64,000 bases of DNA, taken from contig NZ_OCSR01000001.1 in the NCBI RefSeq assembly GCF_900230185.1, positions 620,001 through 684,000 of the forward strand, written 5' to 3'. Of the stretch, positions 54,455 through 63,565 are shown one piece after another. Position numbers and translations under genes: made by a program. Each line of letters begins with the position of its first letter. Position 1 is the first letter of the stretch. The notes under the pieces are model-generated. The model did no database searches. It saw nothing but the letters and a program-made list of their open reading frames with translations, and was not told the DNA's origin. Source of the DNA: Burkholderia sp. OK233. Its GTDB lineage: Bacteria > Pseudomonadota > Gammaproteobacteria > Burkholderiales > Burkholderiaceae.

Positions 54455-55587
54455 TGGCCACCGCCGCGGGTATCGATCGCAGTCTCGACCGACATGCCTG
54501 GCCGCAACCGTTTTGCCAGTTCCTGCCCCGGGTCGACACTGATGCGCACGGCGATGCGTTGCGCCACCTTGACGAAATTCCCGGTCGCATTGTCGGATTT
54601 GATCGCCGCGAACTCCGACCCGGTCGCCGGTGCAATTCTTTCGACATGGCCATGCAGTTCCGCGCCGCCGAGCGCATCGACCGAGAATGTCGCGCGCTGA
54701 CCGACGCGCATGTTGTGTGTCTGCGCTTCCTTGTAATTGGAGACGATCCATACATTGTGCGGTACCAGCGACATCAGCTGGGTACCCGCGGTGACATAGG
54801 CGCCGTTACGCACACCCACTTCGGAAAGCTGCCCGTCGACTGGCGCACGAATGATGGTGTGGTCCAGGTCGATTTGCGCACTGAGCAATGCGGCCTGATT
54901 AGCATCGATTGCGGCCTGCAGTCCCGGACGCGCGACGAGCACGGTGCGCACATCTTCCGAGCCGATCGCGCGACTGGCAAGGGCTTGCTGCAAGGTGGCC
55001 TGCGCGGCGAGCAGCGCGGCGCGGGCCTGGTCATGCTCGCGTCTCGAGAGCGAGCCATCGTTGACCAGAGCATCAGCGCGATGCATGTCTGCCTGGGCGC
55101 GAACGAGTTGTGCGCGGGCACTCGCGATATTCGCTTCCTGGCCCAGGATGGCTATTTCACGTGAGCGCTGCGACTGCGTGGAATTGGCGAATGTGGCCCG
55201 CTGCTCGCCGAGGTTGGCCTCGGCCTGCGCGACCCGGGCACGATAGGTGCGATCGTCGATCGTTACGAGCACTTGTCCGGCCTTCACCTCGGCGAAGTCA
55301 TCGACCGGCACACTCGTGACATAACCGCTCACCTGCGGGCTGATTATCGTCACCAGTCCGCGCACATAGGCATTATCGGTTTTTTCCGGTAAACCAGCGA
55401 ACGGCGGCAATCGCCATGCGTACAGGACAACCAGTATCGCGACGATCGCGAGCAGCACGATGGCGATCATGGTCGCCTGATTTTTCTCGGGTGGGCGCCA
55501 GCCGCGCGCGGCCGGCGGATCTGGCGTGGCAGCGACGGCAGGCGGCTCGGTGCCGGCCTTCGACGGCCCTGTGTTCGGTGTATTCAT
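54451..55587 (-). CDS. HlyD-family (EmrA-type) membrane fusion protein
   Basis: The 378-residue protein has a single N-terminal membrane segment (about 38-60, MIAIVLLAIVAILVVLYAW). The lipoyl/barrel-sandwich halves are separated by a coiled-coil hairpin (VDDFAEVKAGQVLVTIDD, then SAQIDLDHTIIRAPVDGQLS). It bridges an inner-membrane MFS pump to the outer-membrane factor. It is coupled to the downstream gene by a 4-bp overlap and lies 23 bp after the MFS gene. Confidence 0.93.
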   Translation of the reverse strand: MNTPNTGPSKAGTEPPAVAATPDPPAARGWRPPEKNQATMIAIVLLAIVAILVVLYAWRLPPFAGLPEKTDNAYVRGLVTIISPQVSGYVTSVPVDDFAEVKAGQVLVTIDDRTYRARVAQAEANLGEQRATFANSTQSQRSREIAILGQEANIASARAQLVRAQADMHRADALVNDGSLSRREHDQARAALLAAQATLQQALASRAIGSEDVRTVLVARPGLQAAIDANQAALLSAQIDLDHTIIRAPVDGQLSEVGVRNGAYVTAGTQLMSLVPHNVWIVSNYKEAQTHNMRVGQRATFSVDALGGAELHGHVERIAPATGSEFAAIKSDNATGNFVKVAQRIAVRISVDPGQELAKRLRPGMSVETAIDTRGGGQ

Positions 55588-55610
55588 CGAATCACTTACC
55601 CTTTCCGGCG

Positions 55611-57239
55611 TTATTTTTCATGGCCGGTCTGTGCGGCCTGAGCCGACATTGCTTTCTGCTGGAGAACGATGATCGGCGAAAGCTCCTGGCGCCGCCGCAT
55701 CGACCAACGAATCGCGAAACCCCACAACAGGGTCAGCACGGCGAGTACCCCGACAAGCAGGAATACATCGTTATACGCGAGGATATTCGCTTCGCGCGAC
55801 ACCGTCTGCGAAAACCTGGCCGCGCCGTCTTCATGTATCCGTGCGGCGACCAACGGATTGGCCATGGTGATTGTCTGCACCAGTTCGTTCGAATGGAATC
55901 GCTCGCGGAATGTCTGAAAGGTGCCAAGGAATGCAGTGCCAATCTGTCCGCCGACACTCTGGCTGATATTGAACAGGACCACAAAACTGACAAAATTCTG
56001 GCCGCCCGCCAGTAGCGTCTGCGCCATACCGATCACCATCGCGCGGCCCAGGAACAGCAGCGAGGCGAACCCGATCAGCGCCTGGGTGAAGTAAAAATTC
56101 GCTGGCCGCGTGAGATTGGTCGCGTCGGCATCGAGGAATGCGCCAATCGCGATGAGGAGCGTTGCCAACCGGACCGCGGATGCGGGATTGTCCGGCTTGA
56201 AGGTTAATACGCTGACCGCGATTCCGGCGATCGAGGCTGTCAGGATGATCAGGTTAAGTGTAATCATCTGATCGTTGAGCATGCCGAATATCGTCAACAG
56301 CCCGACCGAGCCGAAAGTCTGCTCGGAAAGCAGGATACGGATCGCCGCTGCAACCAGGATCACCCGCACCATCTCGCGCCTACTCAGCCATCGCGTATTG
56401 ATCAGCGGGCTGGCACGTCGATGTTCGATCAGCAGCCCAGCGGCGATCAGCGCGATGCCGGCAGCCAGCGACCAACCCATCCATGCACGCTCGGTCCACC
56501 ATTCGATCCGCCCTTCGGAAACCACGGCAACCAGTAGCGCCAGGCCAGGCCCGAGCAGGCCGAAGGTGAGGAAATCCAGCGGCTCGAATGCTTTGCTACG
56601 GTCGCTAGGCGGTAATGGCAGCAGCATCACCGCGATGAGCGACGCTAGCGCCAGCGCGAACTCGAACCAGTAGAGCATATGCCAGTCACCCGCATCCAGC
56701 AGCCCGGGCGACAGGAGGCGCGCAAGCGGAACGGCAAGCTGGGGAATGCTGATGCCGATCATGATGCCCAGCAGTTTTTTCGGCGGGAGCATCGCTTGAA
56801 GCAGGTAATTTATGGCCAACGTCGTAAGCCCGGCTGCAGCGATGGCGCTCACAGCGCGCACTGCGACCGCCATCCAGAACGTTTCCACGAACAGATGCAG
56901 CAAGTTGATCAGCGCATGCACTACAAGGGTATAGCGAACAAAGGACTGCAAGCCGAATTGCTGCCGATACTTCACGAGCATGAGATTGGCCGAGACGTAG
57001 ACCATGAAATAGGCGGCAGTAAGCCAGTTGGCCTCATTGCTGAAGAGACCGAGCGTCCCCTGCGCGAAGTTCAGATTCACCGTGACCAGCGCGTTGCCTA
57101 GGCCCTGCGTGATGCCGAGCAGGCAGCCGATCGCGAAATAGCCCATGCGCCGGCTGCGAGCGTGTTCTGGATTGTAGGGGGAGCCTGGCAGCGTTGGCCG
57201 CTCATGCGGCTTGAAGACGTAATCAGTCGGCGCAGACAT
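55611..57239 (-). CDS. DHA2/EmrB-type MFS drug-efflux transporter
   Basis: The 542-residue protein has about 14 membrane segments, consistent with the DHA2 family. The N-terminus is at the ATG at 57239; 41 codons further upstream were rejected because the extension is polar and atypical. Segments such as FSNEANWLTAAYFMVYVSAN and the late SQSVGGQIGTAFLGTFQTF resemble EmrB/FusB-type pumps. It is the first gene of a three-gene efflux operon. The substrate is unknown. Confidence 0.9.
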   Translation of the reverse strand: MSAPTDYVFKPHERPTLPGSPYNPEHARSRRMGYFAIGCLLGITQGLGNALVTVNLNFAQGTLGLFSNEANWLTAAYFMVYVSANLMLVKYRQQFGLQSFVRYTLVVHALINLLHLFVETFWMAVAVRAVSAIAAAGLTTLAINYLLQAMLPPKKLLGIMIGISIPQLAVPLARLLSPGLLDAGDWHMLYWFEFALALASLIAVMLLPLPPSDRSKAFEPLDFLTFGLLGPGLALLVAVVSEGRIEWWTERAWMGWSLAAGIALIAAGLLIEHRRASPLINTRWLSRREMVRVILVAAAIRILLSEQTFGSVGLLTIFGMLNDQMITLNLIILTASIAGIAVSVLTFKPDNPASAVRLATLLIAIGAFLDADATNLTRPANFYFTQALIGFASLLFLGRAMVIGMAQTLLAGGQNFVSFVVLFNISQSVGGQIGTAFLGTFQTFRERFHSNELVQTITMANPLVAARIHEDGAARFSQTVSREANILAYNDVFLLVGVLAVLTLLWGFAIRWSMRRRQELSPIIVLQQKAMSAQAAQTGHEK

Positions 57240-58009
57240 GACTTGTTGGAACTCCTCTTTGGACAGAACATATTCTGCGAGTAGACCAGGAAAGCAGTCC
57301 AGACTATCAGCCGGAACTTCACCGCCAACGTGACAACGTTTCAATGCCGTACCTTGCACCAAAACGGACTATCGGGCAGTTCGTTCAACCACACGCATGT
57401 CGTGATCGAGGTCGGGCGTTACCTTGTCGGCCTCCTTCACAAGGTCGTTCCAACGACGTAGGGGGAGCGCGGCGAAGGTCCAATCCATATCTCATCACGT
57501 AAAAGCCGAAAAATCACTTTTCTAAATAATCTCCACTTCTAAACATATAATTTTTCGGAATGAATCTAAAGAAGATTTTGTGACGCGTTCGTCCTTCGAT
57601 TGGCAACGATCTAAGCGACCGTGTCGAACGTCCCAAACTGGCCGAACCCGGTCCGATGCTGACCGCCATTGATCGCTGATCGTAACGGACACGCGAACGG
57701 CATAAACCGGCCCCGTCCCGCGGCCCTTCAGATCGTTGCTTCGAACGTCATCACCCTGCTCGAAAGCTGCAACAGCACGAGGCCGTCCGTGGAGGACCAG
57801 GTTTTATGTCAACCCCATCAGGGCCTGCGCGACGCGTGTTCCTTGACATCGCCGCGTCGATTTGCCTATTCTTATGACGAATATAGGTAGTTCCCAAATG
57901 AGTCGCTGAGGGACTCTCCCCATGAGTACGATCAAACAGGATGCGGGAACAAATTCGAGTGTGTTCTCGCATTAGCAATCAATCGGCTTTCAACCTAGTG
58001 GAGGCAGAT
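57240..58009. other. Intergenic region
   Basis: No gene is seen over about 770 bp. An AT-rich block near 57510-57580 (containing AACATATAATTTTTCGGAA) probably holds the efflux operon promoter on the minus strand. Base composition drops further to the right, at the edge of the foreign segment with the aegerolysin-like gene. Confidence 0.45.
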
Positions 58010-58393
58010 ATGGCCGCCAGAAGCGTAGTTGTTAAACTCGTCAATAAGACGGACTTGGCTCTATCTATTGATTTCAATAACTGTTCACTTCAAGTTGGAG
58101 AGTGGGTGACCAAGCCACCCGAATCTATTTCGGCTCAATCTACTGGCCAGTGGGAATCAGAGTCGGATTCCTATCACGATGGGGCGATAGGGCGCTGTCA
58201 ATATATTATTCAAGATGGCGCTGGTAATTTGGCTCACGTAGATTGGTCTGATCCATTTCTTGGGAAGAGTGAGGCGGACTCTGGTGTAAGCGATAACGAT
58301 CTCTACGAATGTACGCCGCCTGATCCACATTCATATCTAGGGCAAAACCAAGACCATCCGACTATGGTGTTCACGTTGACGAGTAAGGGTTAG
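58010..58393 (+). CDS. Aegerolysin / Crystal protein ET79-like small protein
   Basis: The 127-residue acidic protein has no signal peptide. Its features are ARSVVVKLVNKTDLAL, GEWVTKPPESISAQSTGQWE, SESDSYHDGAIGRCQYII, VDWSDPFLGKS and a C-terminal beta strand. The pattern of one beta-sandwich with W/P turn motifs and Gly-Trp-Ser-Glu-Ser resembles bacterial ET79-type aegerolysins, which bind membrane lipids and in Bacillus thuringiensis accompany insecticidal proteins. GGAGG lies 6 bases before the ATG at 58010. Base composition is far more AT-rich than the flanks, suggesting recent acquisition. No MACPF partner gene is visible. The assignment is from memory of the motif pattern. Confidence 0.55.
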   Translation: MAARSVVVKLVNKTDLALSIDFNNCSLQVGEWVTKPPESISAQSTGQWESESDSYHDGAIGRCQYIIQDGAGNLAHVDWSDPFLGKSEADSGVSDNDLYECTPPDPHSYLGQNQDHPTMVFTLTSKG

Positions 58394-58782
58394 GTTTTAC
58401 GCTCCTTAGGATTATTTTAAAAATCCCGCTCACAGCTTTAGGTTGGTATCTTGGATACTCAATTTTCGAATTTTAAATAGATGGACCAAGCAACATTCAA
58501 TCGGATTTGCAACGAAAATACGAAGATTAAGAACGATTTAGGTCACGCGTAACGTCAGGCGATAAGTTGATGCCTCCTGGCTGCGCCCTCGTTTCCGACG
58601 CGTCATTGCTCTGTCCGAGATACACGTGCGTTCGCGGTGGCGAGGCTATGTATTGGAATGCCGCCAAAAACTGCAACATTCCGGCCGCCGTCCGCGATCG
58701 GTCGGCAGGCCGCCGTTCGACGCGAAATCGTCAGCGTCTCTTCTTGGCCACTGAGACAGATCACGATCGTCTCAGGTCGACC
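58394..58782. other. AT-rich intergenic region
   Basis: This low-GC stretch (to about 58560) belongs to the same foreign segment as the aegerolysin-like gene. No gene or terminator is clear. Confidence 0.45.
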
Positions 58783-60467
58783 CAGCTTGTGTGAAAACGC
58801 ACGCTGATCGCCTAAACTGAAGTAACGCATTCAGGTCGGGCGAATACATGAAGCGATTCGTTGAAGGCGATGACCGTAGGCAAGCTGTCTTGCTGCCCGA
58901 GTATCTCGAGGACTATGTGTCCGACGACAATCCAGTGCGCGTGGTCGACGTCTTTGTCGATGAGCTCGATCTTCATGATCTCGGCTTTGACGGAACCGCT
59001 CCCGCGATGACGGGACGCCCCTCATATCATCCATCCGTGCTGCTCAAGATTTACGTCTACGGCTATCTAAACCGGATTCAGTCGAGTCGGCGCCTGGAAC
59101 GTGAGACTCAACGCAACGTTGAACTCATGTGGCTAACAGGCCGCCTTTCGCCGGACTTCAAGACCATCGCCGACTTCCGTCGTAACAACGGCAAAGCGAT
59201 TCGCAATGTCTGCAGCCAGTTCATCGTGCTATGCCGTAACCTGGACCTCTTCTCAAAGTCGATAGTGGCCATCGACGGCAGCAAGTTCAAAGCCGTCAAC
59301 AATCGTGATCGCAATTTTACAAGCGGAAAGGTTCAGGCGCGTCTGCAGCAGATCGATGAGAGCATCGCGCGATATCTTTCCGCAATGGAGACGGCAGACC
59401 GGACCCAGTCCGATGTTACTGAAGCGAAGACGAGTCGCATCAGCGACAAGATCAGCAAGCTCAAACAGCAGATGCAGGACCTCAAGACGATGGAGCAGCG
59501 ATTAGGCGACTCGCCAGATGGGCAGGTCTCGCTGACTGATCCAGACGCACGCTCAATGGCAACGAGCGGTCGAGGAACAGGAATGGTCGGCTACAACGTT
59601 CAGACAGCAGTTGATGACACGCATCATCTGATCGTGGCACATGAGGTGACGAACGTCGGCAACGATCGCAGCCAGTTGGCGAACATGGCCGGCCAGGCGC
59701 GGGCGGCGACCGGCATCACCGATCTGACTGTTGTTGCCGACCGGGGCTACTTCAAGAGTGAGGAAATCCTGCAGTGTCATGAGGCAGGCATTACGGCCTT
59801 CGTTCCTAAACCGCTGACTTCAGGCAAGAACGCAGACGGCTACTTCGGCAAGCAGGATTTTATCTACATCGCCAAAGATGACGAGTACCTATGCCCCGCC
59901 CAGCAGCGGCTCAACTGGCGTTTCACAACAATTGAGCATGGCATGACGCTGCATTGCTATTCGAGCTCAGCCTGTTCTACCTGCGCCATCAGAAAACAAT
60001 GCACATCTGGCAAACAGGCTCGCCGTATAAAGCGCTGGGAACATGAGGCCGTCGTCGAAGCGATGCAGCAACGGCTCGACCAGAAGCCGGACATGATGCG
60101 CATACGCCGCCAGACCGTCGAGCACCCGTTCGGTACGCTGAAGTTCTGGATGGGCGCGGCACACTTCCTGATGAAGACACGCGAGCATGTCAGCACCGAG
60201 ATGAGCCTTCATGTGCTCGCATACAACCTCAGGCGCGTCATGGCGATCCTCGGCGTTGGGGCGATGATGCAAAAGATGCGGGCCTGAGGGTAGGCTCGCA
60301 TCAGGCCGCGCGCGCTGGCGCGTATTAGGGCGCCTAGGCACCTCGTCGTCTCATAGAGCGATCAAAGAACCCGACGACCGTAAGACGGTCCAATTTGGCC
60401 GTCGACGGCTGTAATTGGTCGCGCGAAAAATCGTCGGAGCGACTGCGCTGCGTTTTTACACAACCTG
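58783..60467 (+). mobile_element. IS1182-family insertion sequence, intact
   Basis: The 1685-bp element has ends CAGCTTGTGTGAAAACGC at the left and CAGGTTGTGTAAAAACGC read inward from 60467. A 4-bp target duplication GACC lies directly outside both ends. The element is complete and looks recent. Confidence 0.9.
58848..60287 (+). CDS. IS1182-family transposase
   Basis: The 479-residue DDE transposase begins MKRFVEGDDRRQAVLLPEYL. Further motifs are TGRPSYHPSVLLKIYVYGYL, SIVAIDGSKFKAVNNRDRNF, VVADRGYFKSEEILQCHEAG and a C-terminal RRQTVEHPFGTLKFWMG. It is full length and related to, but clearly different from, the transposase at 62069. Confidence 0.95.
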   Translation: MKRFVEGDDRRQAVLLPEYLEDYVSDDNPVRVVDVFVDELDLHDLGFDGTAPAMTGRPSYHPSVLLKIYVYGYLNRIQSSRRLERETQRNVELMWLTGRLSPDFKTIADFRRNNGKAIRNVCSQFIVLCRNLDLFSKSIVAIDGSKFKAVNNRDRNFTSGKVQARLQQIDESIARYLSAMETADRTQSDVTEAKTSRISDKISKLKQQMQDLKTMEQRLGDSPDGQVSLTDPDARSMATSGRGTGMVGYNVQTAVDDTHHLIVAHEVTNVGNDRSQLANMAGQARAATGITDLTVVADRGYFKSEEILQCHEAGITAFVPKPLTSGKNADGYFGKQDFIYIAKDDEYLCPAQQRLNWRFTTIEHGMTLHCYSSSACSTCAIRKQCTSGKQARRIKRWEHEAVVEAMQQRLDQKPDMMRIRRQTVEHPFGTLKFWMGAAHFLMKTREHVSTEMSLHVLAYNLRRVMAILGVGAMMQKMRA

Positions 60468-61030
60468 GACCCTTTCCGGACAATGACAGGGAAGCCACGT
60501 CAACGGCAGCTGCCAAGGTGCAACGGTCATCCTCGCCTACGTGCTGGCCGACCTGCGACGCAGTCGCAAGCATTCGCTGCACGGCGAAAGCCCATCGTTT
60601 GCAATTTGTAAATATGGCTGCCTTTTGTCCGAAATTCATCAGGCACCGTCCGAATATCGTGAAGTACAGTATTTGTTTGCTATGCGACTTTAAGCGTGGC
60701 CGACTCACGAAGTCACAATTTCGCGGATTTTCGTGCACCCCTTCTGCATGTATCTGCCGACACCTAGCGAAAATGACTGCTTGGTGAAGCGTTCCATTAT
60801 CCAATACTCTGGCGCACGCTCAGGCATTCCTCGCCTCACCCTCGGGAACAGCCGCCCGCGCCGACAGTCTCTCGTTCTCTCATTGCTTGCTCCGCGAACG
60901 GCGGCAGCTAGGTATCACTGCGGCCAATTTTTTAATTTCATTTGTTTGAATTGGGCGCCTCACCCCACGAGGTTATATGCCCCTGCGCCCTGTGACGTTA
61001 CGCGCCTGATTCGGTGACAAGGAGATGACC
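60468..61030. other. Intergenic region
   Basis: No convincing gene is seen. An AT-rich patch at about 60600-60700 and the upstream region of the secreted-protein gene (ending in AAGGAG before 61031) are the only notable parts. Confidence 0.45.
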
Positions 61031-61618
61031 ATGAAGATCAAGCATTTAAACATTTTGTCAGCAACCGCCGTTGCACTTCTCTCGCTCAGTGGTGCCGCGC
61101 AGGCCGACGACCACGGCGGCCGCGGCGGCCTTTGCTCGAACGCAACGCTAAAAGGACCGTTTGGGTTTATCGGTCACGGGGAGATTCTTGGATTGATAGG
61201 TGCCGATGGTAAGGTTCATCCGTACGCCTCTACGTCGATCCTTGATGACGTTGCCCTAGTGACGTTCGACGGCGCAGGCGGTTTTACGCGCACCGACTTC
61301 GGGGTTATCGGCGGGCTGCCGAAAGGGGGGCAGCCTACATTTAATCCGAACCAGAACGGAACCTACACGGTGAACTCCGATTGCACCGGCACCATGAAAA
61401 TCGTCTATACCGCCGGCGGAGCCGTGCCGGCCGGCGTCGAGACTGATCTGAACATCGTCGTCGCTGCCGACGGGACGCTCATCGAATCCGTTGTTAATAG
61501 GGCGGTCACCGTTTCAGGCGCTAGCATGGACAGTCAAGCAGTGTGTCCACCGTCTTGCGAGCAAGGTGTGCAAGAAAGCTTTGAGGGGAAAAAGGTCCTG
61601 GTCTACGGCTTCCGCTAG
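61031..61618 (+). CDS. Secreted protein of unknown function
   Basis: The 195-residue protein has a signal peptide (about 1-25, ending AQADD). An N-terminal LCSNATLKGPFGFIGHGEI and beta-rich sequence follow (VTFDGAGGFTRTDFGVIGG, NGTYTVNSDCTGTMKIVY), with four or so cysteines that could pair. The repeat-like LKGPF...DGAGG...GTYTVNSDCTG pattern resembles small secreted beta-barrel proteins in soil proteobacteria, but I cannot name a function. The second ATG (61031) was chosen because AAGGAG is correctly spaced from it and not from the one at 61025. Confidence 0.8.
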   Translation: MKIKHLNILSATAVALLSLSGAAQADDHGGRGGLCSNATLKGPFGFIGHGEILGLIGADGKVHPYASTSILDDVALVTFDGAGGFTRTDFGVIGGLPKGGQPTFNPNQNGTYTVNSDCTGTMKIVYTAGGAVPAGVETDLNIVVAADGTLIESVVNRAVTVSGASMDSQAVCPPSCEQGVQESFEGKKVLVYGFR

Positions 61619-61930
61619 TTGGGTCCCGGATGGACTCACGCTCGCTAAGGCGCTTGCCATGAGTGGCGCTGAGTTCGACCTTGGGCGCAGGTTTTCGGTC
61701 CTTTAATTTCCGCGCCTTCCGCCTGGCGATTGGGTCACTTCCCCGACCTATCGCGATACGGAGGGCGTCGGTGCCGGTGATGTTGGCGGACACCGACGCC
61801 ACCAACATGATCAGGGCGGCCCACGGAGGGGGCGTCGATCGACATGATCGCGAGCGTAAGTCGGTTGTTTGGGGTGGAGCGGACGTTCGACCGTCCGCGT
61901 GAAGGTCTGGTTGAACGTCTCTTGGTGGCC
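61619..61930. other. Intergenic region
   Basis: Nothing was identified. Short coding-like frames on the minus strand have no recognisable family. Confidence 0.4.
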
Positions 61931-63565
61931 CAGAGCGTGTCAAAACGCCTAGCCACTGGGAATTGATGAAACCTGTCTCGGCGCGGATCGCCGCATGTCA
62001 ATTGCGGCAAGCCGAACGTCAAATCACAGCCGCACACATCACGAAGGCTCGACAAGCCCATACGGGCGTCACGCCCGCATCGCCTTCATAACCGCTTCGG
62101 AACCGAGTAGCCTGATCACTCGCTTGATGTTGTACGCCAGCACGTGCAAGCTCATCTCCGTGCTCACCCGCTCTATGGTCCGCGTCAGGAAATGAGTGGC
62201 GCCCATCCATGCCTTGATCGTGCCGAAGGGGTGCTCGACAGTCTGTCGCCGGATGCGCATCATCTCAGGCGCATGATCAAGTCGCGCCTGCATCTCATCA
62301 AGAACAGCTTCGTGTTCCCAGCGTGTCACGCGACGTTGAGGACCTGGCGTGCAGTCCCCTTTTAGCGGACATTGCTGGCAATTCGAACTCCAATACTTAC
62401 TGATCTTCAGGCCGCGCTCAACGGTTGTGAATCGCCAGATGAGCCGCTCGCCTGCTGGGCACCGATACTCGTTCGTGTTTGCGTTGTAAATGAAGTCCTC
62501 CTTGCCGAAGCGGCCATGAGCCGTTGCGCTCGATGTCACCGTCTTCGGAACGAACACGCTTATTCCAGCCTCATGGCATGCAAGTATCTCCTCACTCTTG
62601 TAGTAGCCGCGATCTGCAACTGCGGTGAGCTTGTCGACACCCATCTCTGTACGGGCAAGCTTCGCCATCGACGTCAACTGATCACGATCAATGCCGTCAT
62701 TGGTAACGACGTGCGCGACGATCAGATGGTGCTTCGCGTCAACCGCCGTCTGGACGTTGTAGCCGACGACTCCCGTTCCTCGTGTCTTCATCGAACGGGC
62801 ATCCGGATCCGTGAGCGATACCTGTCCGTCGGGTGCCGCGTTGAGTTGGACCTCGATCTCCTTGAGGCTTCGCATCTGTTCCTTCAAGGCCGCAATCTTG
62901 TCCTGCAGTCGCTCTGTCCTGACCTTCGCGATTGCAGGCTCCTGACGATCCGCTGTGTCCATCGCCGCAAGATAGCGAGCGATACTTGACTCGATGTCGC
63001 GCATGCGTCGTTCGAGCTTGGCGCTGGTGAAGTTGCGGTCGCGATGGTTCACCGCCTTGAACTTGCTGCCGTCGATTGCGACCAATGCATCGGAGAACAG
63101 GTCCAGACGCTGACAGAGCATGACGAACTGACGGCATACACTGCGAATGGCCTTGCCGTTGTCCTTACGAAACCGCGAGATGGTCTTGAAGTCCGGCGCC
63201 AGACGGCCCGTAAGCCACATCAGTTCGACATTGCGCTGGGCCTCCCGTTCGAGGCGACGGCTGGATTGAATACGGTTCAGGTAACCGTAGATGTAGATCT
63301 TGAGCATCACCTCGGGGTGATACGACGGCCGACCAGTCAACGCTGGTTCGACGCCTTCAAACCCGAGCTTCTGAAGATCAAGCTCGTCTACAAAGACATC
63401 AACTACGCGCACGGGATTGGTGTCCGTTACGTAGTCGTCAAGTGCTTCGGGGAGGAGAAAGCTCTGAGTACGACTGTCGCCTTGAACGAACCGCTTCATC
63501 TCGCTCATCCCCCGCTATAGGATGAAGAATTGTAGCGCTCCAAAAATGCGTTTTGACACACTCTG
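61931..63565 (-). mobile_element. IS1182-family insertion sequence, second intact element
   Basis: The 1635-bp element has ends CAGAGCGTGTCAAAACGC at the left and CAGAGTGTGTCAAAACGC read inward from 63565. It has a 4-bp target duplication GGCC. It is in the opposite orientation to the element at 58783. Confidence 0.9.
62069..63508 (-). CDS. IS1182-family transposase (second)
   Basis: The 479-residue protein is homologous to the transposase at 58848 (MKRFVQGDSRTQSFLLPEAL, ALVAIDGSKFKAVNHRDRNF, AVADRGYYKSEEILACHEAG, RRQTVEHPFGTIKAWMG). It differs at many positions, so this is a separate IS species. The start may be the ATG at 63508 or 63499. Confidence 0.95.
   Translation of the reverse strand: MSEMKRFVQGDSRTQSFLLPEALDDYVTDTNPVRVVDVFVDELDLQKLGFEGVEPALTGRPSYHPEVMLKIYIYGYLNRIQSSRRLEREAQRNVELMWLTGRLAPDFKTISRFRKDNGKAIRSVCRQFVMLCQRLDLFSDALVAIDGSKFKAVNHRDRNFTSAKLERRMRDIESSIARYLAAMDTADRQEPAIAKVRTERLQDKIAALKEQMRSLKEIEVQLNAAPDGQVSLTDPDARSMKTRGTGVVGYNVQTAVDAKHHLIVAHVVTNDGIDRDQLTSMAKLARTEMGVDKLTAVADRGYYKSEEILACHEAGISVFVPKTVTSSATAHGRFGKEDFIYNANTNEYRCPAGERLIWRFTTVERGLKISKYWSSNCQQCPLKGDCTPGPQRRVTRWEHEAVLDEMQARLDHAPEMMRIRRQTVEHPFGTIKAWMGATHFLTRTIERVSTEMSLHVLAYNIKRVIRLLGSEAVMKAMRA

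Noticed and set aside
53063..57239. Assigning the efflux operon to a named drug pump
   Set aside because: The three components are typical of EmrAB-OMF systems, but nothing visible fixes the substrate, so no gene symbol was given.
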